The notes under the pieces were generated by a model. The model saw nothing but the letters and a program-made list of their open reading frames with translations. It was not told the origin of the DNA and made no database searches. A program made the translations under genes and the position numbers. This document shows positions 18,131-28,536 of a stretch of DNA of 64,000 nucleotides, one piece after another (the stretch's first letter is position 1; the number at the start of each line of letters is the position of its first letter). The DNA comes from Paraburkholderia guartelaensis (GTDB lineage Bacteria > Pseudomonadota > Gammaproteobacteria > Burkholderiales > Burkholderiaceae), in assembly GCF_004353905.1 (NCBI RefSeq), contig NZ_SMOD01000010.1, positions 62,001-126,000 on the forward strand. The letters are read 5' to 3'.

Positions 18131-19171
18131 TCATGCAGTTTCGATCCTGCTCGCGCTCTTTGTGCGCGACAGCCCAACCTGCCCGGCGGGTGCACTCTGC
18201 CCTTCCGCTTTCGGCGCAAGCGCGGCGATGTCGCTTTTCAGCGGACATTCCTGCTGCAAGCCCTTATCGGCATCGAGCACTTCCACGAGGTAATCGACGA
18301 AGGCACGCACGGCCGGAACCATGCCCTGGCGCGAGAGAAATACCGCATAGAGTTGCGGCACCGGCAGCGTCCAGCCCGGCATCACTGGTGAAAGCTTGCC
18401 CGAGCGCAGTGCAGCACCGTACATCATCTCCGGTAATGCCGCGATGCCGAGGCCTTGCAGCGCCGCTTCACGAATCGTCGTGAGGTCCGCGGTGATGAGG
18501 CGCGGCTCGTGTTCGTGCGCGTGGCGCGTGCCATCGGGGGCGATGAGCTGGAACACGTGGCGGCCGTCGCCCGTGGGCGTATCGAGCGTTTCGAAGCGCG
18601 CGAGGTCTTCCGGCGTGAGCGGCGGCGCGTTCTGCGCGAGCAGGCTCGGCGCGCCCACCAGCATCTGCTCGGTGCGCCACAGCGGACGCACCACGATATT
18701 GGCGTTCTGTGGCGGTTCCGAGCGCACGCGCAGCGCAATATCCACGGAGTCTTCGAACAGGTCGATCACGCGGTTCGTCACGCGCATCACCACCCGCACC
18801 TCGGGGTAGCGATGCATGAATTCCGGAATGACCTGCGAAAAGATCGTCTGCGAAAGCGTGACGGGCACGCTCACGCGCACCGTGCCGCGCGGCGACGAGC
18901 GCAGCGACTGAACGACGTTCACCGCCGCCTGCGCTTCGGCGAGCATCGATCGGCAATGCTGGTAGAAGAGTTCGCCCGCTTCGGTGAGCGCGAGCTTGCG
19001 CGTGGAACGCTGTAACAGGCGCACGCCGAGCGAGGCCTCGAGTTCGCTTACCCGCCGCGACAGACGCGACTTCGAGATGCCGAGCACGCGTTCCGCAGCG
19101 GAAAAGCCGCCATGCTCGATCACCTGCGAAAAGTACATCAGGTCGTTGAGGTTATGCGAATCGATTTTCAT
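18131..19171 (-). CDS. LysR family transcriptional regulator
   Basis: A 346-residue LysR-type regulator: N-terminal winged helix-turn-helix (about 5-65, with the recognition region GGFSAAERVLGISKSRLSRR) and a C-terminal substrate-binding domain from about 90. The CrgA-like pattern (SKSRLSRRVSELE, RSTRKLALTEAG) is common in regulators controlling a neighbouring oxidoreductase or stress gene. ATG 19171 is chosen; a TTG eight codons upstream is less likely. The C-terminal tail of about 40 residues is longer than usual. It is divergent from the pirin gene, which it likely controls by analogy with other LysR-pirin pairs. Confidence 0.9.
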   Translation of the reverse strand: MKIDSHNLNDLMYFSQVIEHGGFSAAERVLGISKSRLSRRVSELEASLGVRLLQRSTRKLALTEAGELFYQHCRSMLAEAQAAVNVVQSLRSSPRGTVRVSVPVTLSQTIFSQVIPEFMHRYPEVRVVMRVTNRVIDLFEDSVDIALRVRSEPPQNANIVVRPLWRTEQMLVGAPSLLAQNAPPLTPEDLARFETLDTPTGDGRHVFQLIAPDGTRHAHEHEPRLITADLTTIREAALQGLGIAALPEMMYGAALRSGKLSPVMPGWTLPVPQLYAVFLSRQGMVPAVRAFVDYLVEVLDADKGLQQECPLKSDIAALAPKAEGQSAPAGQVGLSRTKSASRIETA

Positions 19172-19236
19172 GTCGTCGTTCCAGCGATGGGACAATCCAT
19201 TGCGATGAGGCCGTAAAACAGGCCAAATTGGCTACC

Positions 19237-19242
19237 TATAAT
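19237..19242 (+). promoter_or_regulatory. -10 box of the pirin promoter
   Basis: A consensus TATAAT 51 bases before the pirin ATG in the LysR-pirin divergent spacer. No clear -35 at 16-18 bases upstream, consistent with an activator-dependent promoter. Confidence 0.5.
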
Positions 19243-19292
19243 AGCGGTTTGTTTCGCATATAACGCAATTCCCACAATTCGAGGTGATATCC

Positions 19293-20174
19293 ATGACCAC
19301 GACCCGTACGATCGAACGCGTGTATCCCGCGGTTCGCACCACCGAGGGTGGCGGATTCATCGTCCATCGGCCGTTCCCGACCCGCCAGTTGATGGACTTC
19401 GATCCGTTCCTGTTGCTCGACGAAATGGGCCCCGTCGATTACGCGCCCGGCGAGGCCAAGGGCGCGCCCGACCATCCGCACCGCGGCTTCGAAACCGTCA
19501 CCTATATGGTCGAAGGCCGCTTCGGCCACAAGGACTCGGCGGGCCATTCGGGCACGCTGCGCCCCGGCGACGTGCAATGGATGACGGCCGGCGCGGGCGT
19601 GATCCACAGCGAAATGCCCGACCCCGAATTCACGCGTACGGGCGGCCGCATGCATGGCCTGCAGTTGTGGGTGAACCTGCCCGCGCGCGACAAGATGATG
19701 GCGCCGCGCTACCAGGAGCTGCCAACGGAGCAGATTCCGGTGGGCCGCTCGAAGGACGGCAACGTCTCGGTGAAGGTGATCGCCGGCGAAGCGCTGGGCG
19801 TGAAGGCCGCGATCGAAACGCGCACCCCCATCCTCTACCAGCACTTCACGCTCGCGCCCGGCGCGCGCGTGGAGCAGCCGGTGCCGAGCGACTATCGCGT
19901 GTTTGCGTACGGCCTCTCGGGCACGGGTCTGTACGGGCCCGACGCTCAGGCCATCGATGCCCAGCAGATGGTGACCTTCGCGAGCGACGGCGACACCGTC
20001 ACGCTCGCCGCCCCGGCTGACGCGAGCGGTCCGCTCAGCGTCCTGTTGATCGGCGGCGTGCCGCTGAACGAGCCGGTCGTGCGCTACGGCCCGTTCGTGA
20101 TGAACACGGAGCAGGAGATCCGCCAGGCCGTGCTCGACTATCAGGCCGGGCGCATGGGGCGCATCGCTCACTGA
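19293..20174 (+). CDS. Pirin family protein
   Basis: A 293-residue bicupin of the pirin/YhhW family. The metal-binding cupin motif is in PDHPHRGFETVTY (two His), with the later GAGVIHSE and MHGLQLWVNLP motifs completing the N-terminal cupin; the C-terminal cupin starts at about 165. Bacterial pirins can act as quercetin dioxygenases or redox/metabolic modulators; which applies here is open. GAGGTGATATCC gives the ribosome site for ATG 19293. Divergent from a LysR regulator. Confidence 0.93.
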   Translation: MTTTRTIERVYPAVRTTEGGGFIVHRPFPTRQLMDFDPFLLLDEMGPVDYAPGEAKGAPDHPHRGFETVTYMVEGRFGHKDSAGHSGTLRPGDVQWMTAGAGVIHSEMPDPEFTRTGGRMHGLQLWVNLPARDKMMAPRYQELPTEQIPVGRSKDGNVSVKVIAGEALGVKAAIETRTPILYQHFTLAPGARVEQPVPSDYRVFAYGLSGTGLYGPDAQAIDAQQMVTFASDGDTVTLAAPADASGPLSVLLIGGVPLNEPVVRYGPFVMNTEQEIRQAVLDYQAGRMGRIAH

Positions 20175-20311
20175 AACCGGGCAGCGCAGCGACGCGGGTT
20201 TCCGAAGCATCGCTACAGGTCCGCCCGCTTTCCGTCACAATAAGGTTTCTGGGGCGCGCATCGCAGGGTGCGCGCCCGTCCCTCTTTAACCGTCCCGCCC
20301 GCGAGGAGCGC

Positions 20312-20710
20312 ATGGCCGAACCCGCAGTCACCGCACACATTGGCTCGACGAACTACCAGGTCCAGTTCGACGACGGCACCCACACCTGGATCGCCGACGA
20401 ACCCGCCTCCCTCGGCGGCGGCGACCGCGGACCGTCGCCCTTCTCGCTCCTGCTCTCGAGCCTGGGCGCCTGCACCTCCATCACGCTGAAGATGTATGCG
20501 CAGCGCAAGGAGTGGCCGCTCGAAGGCGTACGCGTGAAGCTCACGATGGAAACCGGCAGCGAAGGCACGAAGATCGACCGCCAGATCGTGCTCGAAGGCG
20601 CGCTCACCGAAGAGCAGCGCGAGCGCCTGCTGCAGATCGCCAACGCCTGCCCGGTCCACAAGGTTCTCACGAACACGATCACGATCCGCACGGGTCTCGT
20701 CGTCGCCTGA
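20312..20710 (+). CDS. OsmC family peroxidase-like protein
   Basis: A 132-residue OsmC/Ohr superfamily protein. The two reactive Cys are Cys54 (LGACTSITLKMYA) and Cys113 (NACPVHK), in the OsmC pattern, suggesting thiol-dependent reduction of organic hydroperoxides or a related role. GAGGAG precedes the ATG. Followed after 38 bases by the DUF1857 gene, so the two are probably co-transcribed. Confidence 0.92.
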   Translation: MAEPAVTAHIGSTNYQVQFDDGTHTWIADEPASLGGGDRGPSPFSLLLSSLGACTSITLKMYAQRKEWPLEGVRVKLTMETGSEGTKIDRQIVLEGALTEEQRERLLQIANACPVHKVLTNTITIRTGLVVA

Positions 20711-20748
20711 GCGGCGGCGCACGGACACAGACACAGGAAGGCGCCGCC

Positions 20749-21234
20749 TTGAATTTCGAACACCTCATCCAGATCAACGATCCGCTGAACCCGCTCGTGG
20801 AGGCCATGACGCGCGAGCAGCTCTGGGAAGGGCTCGTGCTGCGCGCCGAGCAGCCGCAGCTCTTCGTGATCGGGCTAGACAGCTGCACGATCCTCTCGCG
20901 CACCGAGAGCACGATGGAGCGCGAGTTGCACTATGGCCACGCCACGGTCCGCGATCGCGTCACGCTCACGCCCAACGAGAGCGTGCGCTACGACATCATG
21001 GCGACCGCCGAGTACGTGGGCGGCTCGCTGACGATGACGATCGAACAGCCCGATCCGCTACAGCTCTTTCTGCGCTTCGAGTACCGCACGACGCTGCCGA
21101 CTGCCGATACCGAGGACGACCGGCAGACGTCCGAGATCGTGAAGTCGGCCTATCGCGAGTCGGACATCGACACCGTGCGCCTCATCCGCCAGTTCGTGCA
21201 GGGTGACGGCAGCGCGCCGAACGCGCTGCACTGA
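20749..21234 (+). CDS. DUF1857 (SRPBCC-like) protein
   Basis: A 161-residue protein that I place in the DUF1857/AtaL-like SRPBCC group from its pattern: FEHLIQINDP opening, LTREQLWEGLVLRAEQP-like helix region and a C-terminal helix (ESDIDTVRLIRQFV). Such START-like folds bind small hydrophobic ligands; no function is established. The start is TTG 20749, supported by AGGAAGG 8 bases upstream. Likely in one transcript with the OsmC gene. Confidence 0.8.
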   Translation: MNFEHLIQINDPLNPLVEAMTREQLWEGLVLRAEQPQLFVIGLDSCTILSRTESTMERELHYGHATVRDRVTLTPNESVRYDIMATAEYVGGSLTMTIEQPDPLQLFLRFEYRTTLPTADTEDDRQTSEIVKSAYRESDIDTVRLIRQFVQGDGSAPNALH

Positions 21235-21351
21235 AGCCCCCGGCGCTTGCCCTCCCGCCCTGCGCGGCGCGGCAAGCGCCGATTCACGCTACGGCTCGCT
21301 TCGGCTCAGGCTATCGGCATTCGATTTCGATGAATATCTCGTAGTTGCAAA

Positions 21352-21366
21352 TACGAACTATTATCA
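21352..21366 (-). promoter_or_regulatory. Putative Fur box upstream of hemP
   Basis: Plus strand TACGAAC-T-ATTATCA (minus strand TGATAAT-A-GTTCGTA), a 7-1-7 site with one perfect half and one degenerate half (10 of 14). It lies 43 bases before the hemP ATG. The 19-base surround differs from the bfd site at only two positions. Confidence 0.65.
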
Positions 21367-21408
21367 TTTAGAATTCATCCATCGAATCGAGACAAAGACG
21401 TCACGTTC

Positions 21409-21669
21409 ATGACCGAACTGAACCGCACCTCCACGCTAAGCCTGCGCCGCAACGGCAGCTCGGCATTGACCAGCGCGCGGCCGAAGCCCGTCGTCGCAGA
21501 GCCCAAGCCGCGCAAGAGCACCGCGCCGGCAGCCGCCGCGGCAAGCGACGAGAGGAAACTGGATAGCGCGGCGCTGCTGCAAGGCCGCAGCCATGTGAGC
21601 ATCATGCACAACGGCGAAACGTATCAGCTGCGGGCCACCCGGCTCGGCAAGCTGATCCTGACGAAATAG
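21409..21669 (+). CDS. hemP: Haemin uptake protein HemP/HmuP
   Basis: An 86-residue protein with a disordered Ala/Pro/Lys-rich N-terminal half and the conserved C-terminal HemP domain (about 48-86: LDSAALLQGRSHVSIMHNGETYQLR, then LGKLILTK). HemP/HmuP is a small nucleic-acid-binding regulator needed for haem-uptake gene expression in related bacteria. No haem receptor or ABC genes lie beside it here, so it is an orphan. A Fur-type site precedes it. Confidence 0.9.
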   Translation: MTELNRTSTLSLRRNGSSALTSARPKPVVAEPKPRKSTAPAAAAASDERKLDSAALLQGRSHVSIMHNGETYQLRATRLGKLILTK

Positions 21670-21882
21670 GTTTCACGCAGTTTTCAACCGGGTATTGTGG
21701 GGACCGCCTCCACCGAGAGGCGTTGGGGCATTAGCCAGCAACGACGGCTTGCACGCGAGATCTAGACCCCTTCGTGCAGACATCCTTCAAGCTTCAAGCC
21801 AGCCGTCGAAGCAAGCCACGCCATTTTTTTGTTCTCATACCAGATCGGGGCGGCGCGCGAAGCGTGAGCCGCCCGAGGCAAG

Positions 21883-21916
21883 AGCCGCGGCATCCGTCCG
21901 CGGCTTTTGTTTTTTC
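21883..21916 (+). terminator. Terminator after hemP
   Basis: Stem AGCCGCGG / CCGCGGCT with a 7-base loop followed by TTTGTTTTTT; about 215 bases past the hemP stop. Ends hemP transcripts before the convergent GlcG gene. Confidence 0.85.
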
Positions 21917-21946
21917 TGGCGTCGTCGAGCGCGACGGTGGATGGGC

Positions 21947-22354
21947 CTACTCCGCGCCGAGCGCTGCGATGCCCGCGCGCGCAATGGCGGCATCCTGATC
22001 GGACTTCACGCCCGAGACCCCTACCGCGCCAATGACGTCGCCCTTCACGATCACGGGGACGCCGCCTTCCAGCATGCCGGTGAGGGGCGCGCTCAGGAAC
22101 GCCGTGCGGCCCTGCTTGATCACTTCCTCGTACACCTTGCTCTCGCGGCGGCCCAGCGACGCGGTGCGGGCCTTGGCCACGGCGATCTCCGCGGTGATGG
22201 GCGGGGCGCTATCGAGGCGGCGCAGATACAGCAGATGGCCGCCATCGTCGACGATGGCGATCGTCACGTTCCATTCGTTCGAGCGGGCGTGCGCGACGGC
22301 TGCGTCGGCTACCCGGATCACGTCTTCATCGGTCAGTACTGCTCGCGTTCGCAT
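21947..22354 (-). CDS. GlcG/HbpS family haem-binding-like protein
   Basis: A 135-residue protein of the GlcG/HbpS (DUF336) family, showing the characteristic VTIAIVDDGGHLLYLRR, AEIAVAKARTAS and the Gly-rich GGVPVIVKGDVIGAVGVSG segments. Family members bind haem or cobalamin-like ligands or act with glycolate oxidase; there is no signal peptide, so it is cytoplasmic. ATG 22354 has GGAGAC upstream; a longer frame to 22399 lacks support. It sits convergently with hemP and next to ftrABCD, which suggests, but does not prove, a haem/iron role. Confidence 0.85.
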   Translation of the reverse strand: MRTRAVLTDEDVIRVADAAVAHARSNEWNVTIAIVDDGGHLLYLRRLDSAPPITAEIAVAKARTASLGRRESKVYEEVIKQGRTAFLSAPLTGMLEGGVPVIVKGDVIGAVGVSGVKSDQDAAIARAGIAALGAE

Positions 22355-22370
22355 GCGTGTCTCCGAAAAG

Positions 22371-22410
22371 TCAAAAACCGGGCTTGGCGAAATCGCCAAC
22401 CCGGTTTTGA
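22371..22410 (-). terminator. Terminator of the ftrABCD operon
   Basis: Nested stem: outer AAAACCGGG / CCCGGTTTT and inner TTGGCGA / TCGCCAA with a short loop. On the minus strand T5 follows. It lies 87 bases past the ftrD stop. Confidence 0.85.
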
Positions 22411-22496
22411 GAGTAACACCCAGACTTGCGCTGCGACGCGCTGATCCCTCGTATGTCGCCTATATCAGCGGCAGATGAAGAAACGCCGAAACAGGC

Positions 22497-23924
22497 TCAG
22501 CGCACCCAGCCCCAGAACATGAGCCACCACGCGCTGTCCACCACGGCGAGCGCGAGCGCGAAGCCCGCGAGCGCAAGCGCGCGCTGCCAGAACCGCGTGC
22601 TGTAGCGCCCCGTCACGCGCCAGGCGAGCCACGCGCTCCAGAGGTTCGTGATGACGAGAATCGCAATGCGCACTTCGGCGGCCCAGTCGAGCGGCACATG
22701 CTCCGCGCGCAGCAGCGAGAGCGTCGTGGCCGACAGGCCGAGGAACACACCCGCCCCCGCCAGCGGGATCAGCGACTGCGCGAAGTGATGCAGACGCCGC
22801 ATCTCGAAACGCCCGAGCACGGCAGCCGAGCCCGCAAGGATCGCGAGCAGCACCGTGCCATAGACGAGCCCCGTCGCGACGATATAGCCGACGATCATCG
22901 CGCCGTCGAGCCACGAGAACACGTCGTTCTGCGCCGGGTAATGCGTGAGCAGGAACCACGGCGCGTTGGTGTCGAGCGGCCAGGTGATGTCGCGGTCGAT
23001 GAGCCAGCCCGCGAGCCACTGCTTGATGCCGATGAACCACGGCGAGCCGGTCCAGTGGAACGCGCCGATCGCCACGCCGAGCAGGCCGTAGAGAATCAGC
23101 GCCGTGTCCCACGCGCTGGCCTGGCTGTCGCCGAGTTCGACCACTTCTTCCGCCGGCGAGCGCCACGAAAGCGCGATGGCGTCGCGGTGACCGCTGCAGC
23201 GCCCGCACATGTGGCACTGCGCCGCGCCCTTCATGTTGCGCAGCGGCACGAGCGGCGCGCAATTCACGGGAATCACGCGATGCCCGCCGTGCTCGCCGTG
23301 CGTGTAGGAGTTGCGCCAGGCGTCTTCGTCGACCTTGTAGCGAAACGGCGCGAGACGCGCCAAAAGCGCAAAAACCCCGTTCACGGGGCAGAGATATTTG
23401 CACCAGACGCGCTTCTCGCGCCCGTACAGAAAGCCGATCACCATCGCGCCGAGCGTCGATCCGCCCAGCACCAGCAACACCGCCTTGGGGTACTGGTAGA
23501 CGCTCACCATCTGTCCGTAGATCGTGGTGAGCCCGAAGGCCACGAAAGGCCAGCCGCCCCAGCGCATCCAGTGCGGAATGGCACGGCCGCGGCCGAACTT
23601 GCTGGCGAACTCGGTGAGCGCCCCTTCGGGGCAGAGCACGCCGCACCACACGCGGCCGAGCATCACCATCGAGAGCAGCACGAACGGCCACCAGATGCCC
23701 CAGAACACGAACTGCGCAGCGAGCGTGAGGTTGTTCCACAGATGCGCCGTGTCGCCGGGCAGCGGCATCGCCGCCGGCACGAGAATCAGGAACGCGTAGA
23801 CAGCGACCACGACCCACTGCACGGCGCGGATCGCCGCGCCGTTACGTTGCATCCACTGGCCCGCCTGGGCGAGCTTGCCTGGGCGACCCGTTGCCTGCGT
23901 CGGGCGAGCGGATGCACAACTCAT
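22497..23924 (-). CDS. ftrD: Polytopic 4Fe-4S ferredoxin, FtrD-like
   Basis: A 475-residue membrane protein with about nine hydrophobic helices and NapH/FixG-like iron-sulfur motifs: CGVLCPEGA (about 104), CKYLCPVNG (about 175) and CHMCGRCSGHRD (about 239). In Bordetella and Burkholderia the FtrD protein is proposed to accept electrons during FtrABC-driven ferrous iron transport. GAGGAAGG precedes the ATG, which overlaps the ftrC stop by 4 bases (23921-23924), indicating translational coupling. Last gene of ftrABCD. Confidence 0.88.
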   Translation of the reverse strand: MSCASARPTQATGRPGKLAQAGQWMQRNGAAIRAVQWVVVAVYAFLILVPAAMPLPGDTAHLWNNLTLAAQFVFWGIWWPFVLLSMVMLGRVWCGVLCPEGALTEFASKFGRGRAIPHWMRWGGWPFVAFGLTTIYGQMVSVYQYPKAVLLVLGGSTLGAMVIGFLYGREKRVWCKYLCPVNGVFALLARLAPFRYKVDEDAWRNSYTHGEHGGHRVIPVNCAPLVPLRNMKGAAQCHMCGRCSGHRDAIALSWRSPAEEVVELGDSQASAWDTALILYGLLGVAIGAFHWTGSPWFIGIKQWLAGWLIDRDITWPLDTNAPWFLLTHYPAQNDVFSWLDGAMIVGYIVATGLVYGTVLLAILAGSAAVLGRFEMRRLHHFAQSLIPLAGAGVFLGLSATTLSLLRAEHVPLDWAAEVRIAILVITNLWSAWLAWRVTGRYSTRFWQRALALAGFALALAVVDSAWWLMFWGWVR

Positions 23925-24766
23925 GCTGCCTTCCTCTTCGCAACCGCGCCCGCGCGGCCGGTGGCGCGCCGCACGAGGAACCACACCACGAGCCAGTACA
24001 CGGCATAGGCGATCAGGTTCATGAGCGCCGGATGCGCGCGGTAGCCCGTGAGCGTCGCGACGAGCGAGCCGAAGGTGCTCGAGTCGTCGAGGATCGCCGA
24101 GGAGTTCCACACCTGGTCGACGATGGTCGGCAGGATTTCCTTGTCGATCAGCTTGTCCACGCCGGTCTGGAACAGACCCGCGCCGAGGAACAGCAGCATG
24201 ATCTCCGTGATGCGGAAGAAGTGCCGCCACGAGAAGATCTTGCCGCCCAGCTGCAGCAGATAGAACGTGAGGAACGCAAGCGCGAGACCGATCAGCACCG
24301 CGAAATACTGACTCGCGTCGACATGACCCGACTGACCGAAGCCGAGGCCGTAGAGAAAGATCACCGTCTCGCTGCCCTCACGCGCGATGGCAAGCGCAAC
24401 GAGAATCGTCACGCCCCACCAGTTCGCGTCCTGCGTGCTCTTTTCCAGCGACTCTTCCATCTCGCGTTTGAGCGTGCGGCCATGCTGCTTCATCCACAGC
24501 ACCATCTGCACGATCAGCACGCACGCCACCAGCACCATGCCGGTCTGGAAGTAGTCCTGCGCATCGCCCGACAGCACTTCGGTAAAACCGACCAGCGCCG
24601 CGCCGAGGCCGATGGCGGCAAGAATACCGAGCGCCACGCCGCCCCACAGGTACGGCACGCCGCGCCGCGCATCCGCGTCGCCGTTTTTCAGCCACGCATA
24701 AAGAATCCCGACGACGAGCAGCGCCTCGACGCTCTCCCGCCATACGATGAACATCACCTGACCCAT
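23921..24766 (-). CDS. ftrC: FTR1-family iron permease, FtrC-like
   Basis: A 281-residue inner-membrane permease with seven predicted helices. It carries the two REXXE iron-binding motifs of Ftr1/EfeU proteins, RESVE at 10-14 and REGSE at 129-133. It imports iron, probably as Fe(III) after oxidation of Fe(II) by the periplasmic partners. Encoded between ftrB and ftrD; the stop overlaps the ftrD start. Confidence 0.93.
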   Translation of the reverse strand: MGQVMFIVWRESVEALLVVGILYAWLKNGDADARRGVPYLWGGVALGILAAIGLGAALVGFTEVLSGDAQDYFQTGMVLVACVLIVQMVLWMKQHGRTLKREMEESLEKSTQDANWWGVTILVALAIAREGSETVIFLYGLGFGQSGHVDASQYFAVLIGLALAFLTFYLLQLGGKIFSWRHFFRITEIMLLFLGAGLFQTGVDKLIDKEILPTIVDQVWNSSAILDDSSTFGSLVATLTGYRAHPALMNLIAYAVYWLVVWFLVRRATGRAGAVAKRKAA

Positions 24767-24818
24767 TCAACACCTCCTGCTACCGGCGATACACGCCAGC
24801 GGCCTCACTTCTCAATGC

Positions 24819-25172
24819 TCATTTGGCGACAATCACGCCTTGCGCCTGCTGATGGAAATCGTCGAAAAACTTGTACTCGCCCGGATCGAGCGGCGCGATC
24901 ACGACGAACGAGTCCGCGCCCGGCGCCAGGACCTTTTCCTTGCGCAGCTGAACGCTCTCGAACTCCGCCGCGCCCTTGCCCGTATTGCGCACCTCGATCT
25001 TGATGCGCTTGCCCGCCGGCACTTCGATACGCGCGGGGTTGAGCTTGCCGTCCGCCATTTCGAGCTTGAACGTGGGCAGATCTTCGGCATGCGCCATCGT
25101 GGCCACGCCCGCCAGCGACACCGCAAAAGACGCGCTCGCCGCGAGCGCCGCAAACTTCCGCATTCCAGTCAT
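24819..25172 (-). CDS. ftrB: Periplasmic cupredoxin, FtrB-like
   Basis: A 117-residue exported protein: signal peptide to about residue 28 (ending MAHA), then a single cupredoxin-like domain (PTFKLEMADGKLNPARIEVPAGKRI, EFESVQLRKEKV, ending EYKFFDDFHQQAQGVIVAK). In FtrABCD systems this protein is thought to oxidise Fe(II) with P19. Canonical type 1 copper ligands are not all obvious, as in the EfeO cupredoxin-like group. The start ATG 25172 is chosen for the signal peptide; ATG 25202 is an alternative. Confidence 0.86.
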   Translation of the reverse strand: MTGMRKFAALAASASFAVSLAGVATMAHAEDLPTFKLEMADGKLNPARIEVPAGKRIKIEVRNTGKGAAEFESVQLRKEKVLAPGADSFVVIAPLDPGEYKFFDDFHQQAQGVIVAK

Positions 25173-25254
25173 TGGTATTACCTGCTCCTTGCTGCTATTC
25201 ATGCGGCGACGCTGCACGAGATGCGCGCCGCCGCTCGAGCTGCCTCGCGACGGC

Positions 25255-25803
25255 TTAGTAGCCGCCCTTCTTGCCGATGCCCGCGAACGGGAAATCGTAT
25301 TCCAGCGTGATCGGCTTGAACCACGGACCCACGCCCGTTTCCTTGTCGACGTGACGGCCGAACGCCATGTGGCCCGTCTGCATCGGCGCGTCCACGATCA
25401 GCTTGAGGTGGTACTTGCCGGGACCGGCGAGCTTCACGTTGTCACCGTAGTGCGGGCCGTCGTTCGCGACCATCGGCATCAGGTCGCCCTTTTGCACATA
25501 GCTCGAACCCGGCTTCGTGAGTTCGTAGTGAACTTGCAGATACGGCATCCAGTCGCCTTCGGCGAAGCCGGTCGGGTTGTTCTTGACCGCGTGAATGTCC
25601 GATTCGAGGTGAATATCGGAATCCGACGCCTTGCGCATCATGCCTTCCGGCTCCATCGTGATCGGCTGCAGATAGACCGCGCCGATTTCCATGCCGCCCT
25701 GGATGGCTTGCTTGCCGATCGGGTATTCAGCCGCATTGGCAGCAAATGCCGCCGTGGCGGCCGCGATGACGGCAGTGCCGCGCAAGAGAGTGTGAATCCG
25801 CAT
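25255..25803 (-). CDS. ftrA: Periplasmic iron-binding P19/Tpd-like protein, FtrA-like
   Basis: A 182-residue exported protein with a signal peptide ending near ANAA (residue 25) and a Tp34/P19 (Tpd) domain. Conserved metal-binding candidates are Glu/Met in GMEIGAVYLQP, Met and His in the MVANDGPHYGDN loop and His in TGHMAFGRHVDKE. The family binds Fe and Cu in the periplasm and feeds the Ftr1 permease. First gene of the ftrABCD operon, preceded by a Fur-type site. Confidence 0.9.
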   Translation of the reverse strand: MRIHTLLRGTAVIAAATAAFAANAAEYPIGKQAIQGGMEIGAVYLQPITMEPEGMMRKASDSDIHLESDIHAVKNNPTGFAEGDWMPYLQVHYELTKPGSSYVQKGDLMPMVANDGPHYGDNVKLAGPGKYHLKLIVDAPMQTGHMAFGRHVDKETGVGPWFKPITLEYDFPFAGIGKKGGY

Positions 25804-26109
25804 CGAAACTCCTGGTTTTTATATGAGGGTTACATCCCACTGAGCCTGCCGCATGCACATAAGAAAGTTAATGCGAACAATTCTCAATAATGCCGAAGTT
25901 TAACACCGATGCAGATGAGGGACAAATTCAGCGCCACCAAAAGCCTCAGTGGAACAGGGTTTTAGCAGCGCTTAGTTAACACAGGCTTAGGACGCGTTTC
26001 CGGCATGGTTCCGCAGCCGCGAAGCAGGAGTGGTATCGAAGCAATCCTGGGCGCAGAGCGGCGTGCATGCCGCCCTGCGCTCCCGAGCGGACAGCCCGCT
26101 CGAAGCCCG
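25804..26109. other. ftrA-uvrB intergenic region
   Basis: 306 bases between two minus-strand genes. Holds the Fur-type site at 25872-25886 about 70 bases before ftrA; nothing else recognised, and no clear uvrB terminator. Confidence 0.5.
25872..25886 (-). promoter_or_regulatory. Putative Fur box upstream of ftrA
   Basis: Plus strand TGCGAAC-A-ATTCTCA, a 7-1-7 arrangement with one good half (ATTCTCA, shared with the bfr site) and one degenerate half (10 of 14). It lies 69 bases upstream of the ftrA ATG. Confidence 0.5.
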
Positions 26110-28191
<2,082 letters not shown>

Positions 28192-28536
28192 GGGGGGCAT
28201 CCTGTGCGCGGAGCAAACAACTATTTTAGCGTCTCGCCGGATCTTGCCGGGGGGCGAGCCTGGGAGGGTCTGGGTGGACCTGGGCGGTCTGAACGCTAGA
28301 TGGGGTGCGGCGGGCGGCACTGCAAGGGCCACCGGCGGCGGCGAGCGTCAACAGGCGGCAAGAGCGAAGCGGCCGTGCGGCAGAAATCGCCCAATCGTGC
28401 CGGAAATAGCCCTGAAAGCGGCGCAGGGAATGGCAAATCCGCGGAAATCCGGCTTGAGGATTCGTTACAATAGCGAGTTCCGTGGCCGGTGCAGCATGTG
28501 GCCCAACCGATCTTCCTTCACTTTTGCCGAACGATC
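28192..28536. other. Divergent uvrB / aminotransferase intergenic region
   Basis: 345 bases with no convincing gene. Contains the two promoters; a TACAAT -10-like sequence at 28466-28471 may serve the aminotransferase gene. No SOS box seen. Confidence 0.5.

Noticed and set aside
28192-28260. LexA box for uvrB
   Set aside because: No CTGT-N8-ACAG match in the uvrB promoter region.
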